Source: Ephydatia muelleri
Taxonomy: Eukaryota; Porifera; Demospongiae; Spongillida; Spongillidae
Reading direction: 5' to 3'
Length of the DNA: 64,000 nucleotides
NCBI GenBank assembly: GCA_013339895.1
Contig: JABACO010000004.1
Coordinates: 12,778,313-12,842,312 of the forward strand
Within the stretch, counting starts at the first letter, position 1. Every line of letters starts with the position of its first letter. Under the pieces are notes generated by a model. That model saw nothing but the letters and a program-made list of their open reading frames with translations, had not been told where the DNA came from and ran no database searches. This document shows, piece by piece, positions 61,001 through 64,000 of the stretch. The translations under genes and the position numbers were made by a program.

Positions 61001-61886
61001 TCCATATTGGATGGATGTACACATGTACAGAGATGGCATCACTGTATTGGCAGACAAGATGCATACAAATGTGAGGCTATACATCAGCAGTACACAGGTG
61101 TGCTTACACTATCTTTGCGTATCACTGGTGTTGGCCATGCCCCTTCCTGAATGAAGATATTGGCTCCATATTGGATGGATGTACACATGTACAGAGTGCA
61201 TGACTGTATTGGCAGACAAGATGCATACAAATGTGAGGCTATACATCAGCAGTACACAGGTGTGCTTACACTATTTCTGCGTGTCACTGGTGTTGGCCAC
61301 GCCCCTTCCTGAATGAAGATATTCTTGGCTCCATATTGGATGGATGTACACATGTACAGAGATGGCATGACTGTATTGGCAGACAAGATGCATACAAATG
61401 TGAGGCTATACATCAGCAGTACACAGGTGTGCTTACACTATCTCTGCGTATCACTGGTCTTGGCCACACCCCTTCCTGAATGAAGATATTCTTGGCTCCA
61501 TATTGGATGGATGTACACATGTACAGAGATGGCATCACTGTATTGGCAGACAAGATGCATACAAATGTGAGGCTATACATCAGCAGTACACAGGTGTGCT
61601 TTCACTATCTTTGCGTATCACTGGTGTTGGCCATGCCCCTTCCTGAATGAAGATATTCTTGGCTCCATATTGGATGGATGTACACATGTACAGAGTGCAT
61701 GACTGTATTGGCAGACAAGATGCATACAAATGTGAGGCTATACATCAGCAGTACACAGGTGTGCTTACACTATTTCTGCGTATCACTGGTGTTGGCCACA
61801 CCCCTTCCTGAATGAAGATATTTGGCAATCTTGGCTTCATATTGGATGGATGCACACATGTACAGAGATGGCATGACTGTATTGCA
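58090..61886. repeat. About 165-bp satellite, roughly 23 copies
   Basis: Units contain TTCCTGAATGAAGATATT, GGATGGATGTACACATGTAC, TTGGCAGACAAGATGCATAC and GGTGTGCTTACACTATCT. Lengths vary between about 161 and 172 by small indels (for example CTTGGC present or absent after GATATT, or GCAATC added). The variant TCACTGGTCTTGGCC at about 60464 and 61455, and GCGTGTCACTGG at about 60288 and 61280, show a repeated six-unit block of about 991 bp. No ORF is conserved. Confidence 0.96.
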
Positions 61887-63380
61887 GACCCGCCAACTGT
61901 GCTATGATAGCTTGCCTGCGCCTGAGCTTGGGCATGATTTTGCGGGAGATTGGGCAATTTTATTGCGGGAGCATCAATGATGATAAACTTTCAGCTTTGG
62001 TACTACCTACATTAACATAGCCGCGCACTACTGTATCACAGGTGATGATTAAAAGGCTTCTTAATTTCAAAACAATACAGTTGACGTACTACAAGCACAT
62101 CGGAGTCATCGCGCAAGTCTATAGATCACATGCACGGTTTCCATTCCTTCAACTCTATGGTTATAAACGAAGACAGAACTAAAAAAAAATTTCACCGACA
62201 TGAAAGTCATATTTTTCCATCACTTTTCACATGCAATATAGTAGCATGAAATTTGTATAGTGTATCCTATTATGGAGGGGTATCAGCAGAACAGTGTGCC
62301 TAGCCCATATCATCATCGGAAGAGCCATTTAGATCGGCCATCTTGACAGCATCATCGCCCATACCATCATCGTAATAAGAGCCATCTATCTTCGCACAAG
62401 TGCAGCGCACGTGAGATTGTATGACGTTCAATCAATGGGGGGGGGGGGGGGGGGGGACTCAATGGTGGCAAAGCTGAACTTTGGTGCAAATCGGGAGTGG
62501 CCACGAAAAGTGAGGGATCCCACGCTCACATTGGTAGTTGGACAGCGCAAGAGACACATCACGTGGATTCTGGCTGCTTCGAAATAGTTTCAAGCCCCAC
62601 GACCATTGGAAACATGCTAGCGGGTTCGCTTAACGTATTATGAGGTCCGGGTACGCGACTGTTATGAGGTCCGGGTACGCGACTGTTATGAGGTCCGGGT
62701 ACGCGACTGTTATGAGGCTGTAAAGAACAGTTATATTGTTATTGTTATTTATTTCGCTGAATCTATTATTAAATTTAATAATAATGATTTTACACCATAC
62801 ATAAACAGTTAGGAGGGTGGGAGCAGGATGGCTCTGGTGACGGACCGGACCAGGGTCATATTCAATTGTTAGTAATATTTTTATTACAAAACGTGTGTAC
62901 AGCAATTATTACCGTTACACAGAGCAGACAGTTTAAAACTAAACATTATTGTCGTTAAATTTATCGTACCGATTGAGCCGTAAATACAATATTACTCAGA
63001 AGTAGGTTTTACGCACCATCTATTCCCCCCCCCCCCCCCCCAAACCCCGTCGCGCTTGTATTTCATCCGCTTATGACATTATGACATACCCCATATTATA
63101 CGACAATACATGCACATGACGTCAATTGCGCATTAAGTCGCCCGTACGAGCTCTGGCTTAAGTGATACTCTAACTGAAACACTTATGATAATACAAACAA
63201 ATAGCTTGATTATCTTCCTGACTCCAATTTGGTATTACTTTTAACTATTGTAAAAAGGCGCACGTGGCAAGTGAAGCTGATTTAATATCTTGAAAGCTAA
63301 ACCCGGCGAAGCTAGCTAAACGATTGAAGTAATTTCTCATTTTTGTGTTGTAAAGGATAAATGTAATTAATACAAACTGA
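61887..63380. other. Flank with homopolymers and a 24-bp repeat
   Basis: 62438-62456 is poly-G and 63026-63042 poly-C. 62638-62714 has three and a bit copies of a 24-bp unit with TTATGAGGTCCGGGTACGCG, giving an open frame reading LITVAYPD on the minus strand. The rest is AT-rich with no supported gene. Confidence 0.7.
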
Positions 63381-63720
63381 AATACACGCAATTGTAAATT
63401 GCAGTAGCACAGGAATTATCAATGTAGAAGTAGCATACACGATTATGTGCATGGACACTTACACCAGCAGTGGGTTTACTTTCTTTTCTTTTTCACTCCT
63501 GCAGGAATGCTGGTGTTGAAGTGCGGGTTGTAGAAGTTGGTAAAAATGCTCATGAACGCCAACATTCCTTGAATTCTAGATACGAGTACATGAAGCAGTT
63601 TAAATACCAGAATAATTCAAATTCATACTAGAAGAGGGCTCACCGATTATCCAGAAAGGAAGAGCTTGCCAGAAGTCTACACAGGGTCCCAACAGTGAAT
63701 AGACACTCGCTGAACCGTCG
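63381..63720. repeat. Fragment related to the double-hairpin array family
   Basis: 63395-63505 matches 56885-57000 (TGCAGTAGCA, ATGTAGAAGTA, TTTCTTTTCTTTTTCACTCC). 63637-63695 resembles the end of the long module (GAGCTTGCCAGAAGTCTACA, then CAGGGTCC). This may be a one-copy relative or progenitor of the array module. Confidence 0.55.
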
Positions 63721-64000
63721 TTGCACGCATCTCACGTGCTAATCGTTACATGCTGCGATGACCAATTAGCAAATGGCATTACTGGATTATGGCCTCGTCA
63801 TACGCTTACCCCGTACCTTGTCGCCGTTGTGACGCATCACCTCGAGCATCATTTCCAATCACGACAGTGCTTTTCCAAAGCGTGTTTGCAAGTTTGGACC
63901 ATTCTGTCAAGAAGGCGTTAAAAGGAATATGAATAAATTAATTCCATTGGCAGGAAAAGGAATTCTAAAAACTATTACCTAAGGCTTAGTGCTGATTTGA

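Overview
The window is animal nuclear DNA. It has spliced genes with short GT-AG introns, a TRIM-NHL gene, a VPS4 AAA ATPase, N-myristoyltransferase, an AIG1-type GTPase joined to a J domain, and a very heavy load of transposons and tandem repeats. The gene families and compact introns suggest an early-branching marine invertebrate. A sponge is my best guess, but this is inference. There is no bacterial architecture (no operons, Shine-Dalgarno sites or CRISPR).

Layout. 1-4318 (+): last four coding exons of N-myristoyltransferase, with a repeat-filled 3.7 kb intron. 4882-5220: a small inverted-repeat transposon, with relatives at 21.8-22.35 and 25.2-25.6 kb. 5765-13562 (+): a full-length VPS4-like gene of seven exons. 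Its Walker A, Walker B and sensor-1 positions are non-standard, and an optional in-frame repeat-encoded leader lies upstream. Its 5.4 kb last intron holds decayed antisense Ty3/gypsy copies. 12.0 and 14.7 kb: copied pieces of VPS4 exon 7. 15.0-16.8 kb: a shattered, partly inverted copy of the TRIM-NHL gene. 17.64-18.67 kb: a 31-bp minisatellite, joined to an antisense CR1/L2-like LINE (18.7-21.57 kb). 22584-24933 (+): intact TRIM-NHL gene of two exons and 765 residues.

26.6-30.2 kb: long CA, CAGA and CATA microsatellites, ending about 40 bp before an exon of the AIG1-GTPase/J-domain gene (30243-31824, +), whose P-loop exon is not seen. 32.9-34.2 kb (-): a RhoBTB/RacA-like double-BTB pseudogene. 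35.3-35.8 kb: a purine tract. 39.2-41.7 kb: a 29-bp satellite with higher-order structure, terminated by a 341-bp inverted-repeat transposon that inserted into a repeat unit. 44.1-48.75 kb (-): a broken Ty3/gypsy retrotransposon whose gag carries a 0.54 kb transposon with perfect 28-bp inverted ends and an 11-bp target duplication. 48.9-55.8 kb: an unusual modular array in which each module begins with two consecutive DNA/RNA hairpins; diverged relatives reach 57.9 kb and recur at 63.4 kb. 58.1-61.9 kb: a ~165-bp satellite with higher-order repeats. The end is short repeats and homopolymers.

How the parts relate. VPS4 (ESCRT-III disassembly), NMT (protein lipidation), TRIM-NHL (ubiquitin/RNA regulation) and the GTPase/J protein are separate cellular genes, not one pathway. 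What ties the window together is duplication. VPS4 exon 7 and the TRIM gene were copied and broken next to retrotransposon copies, and four satellite families expanded. The items most worth following are the catalytically divergent VPS4, the double-hairpin array with compensatory stem changes, and the GTPase/J fusion.
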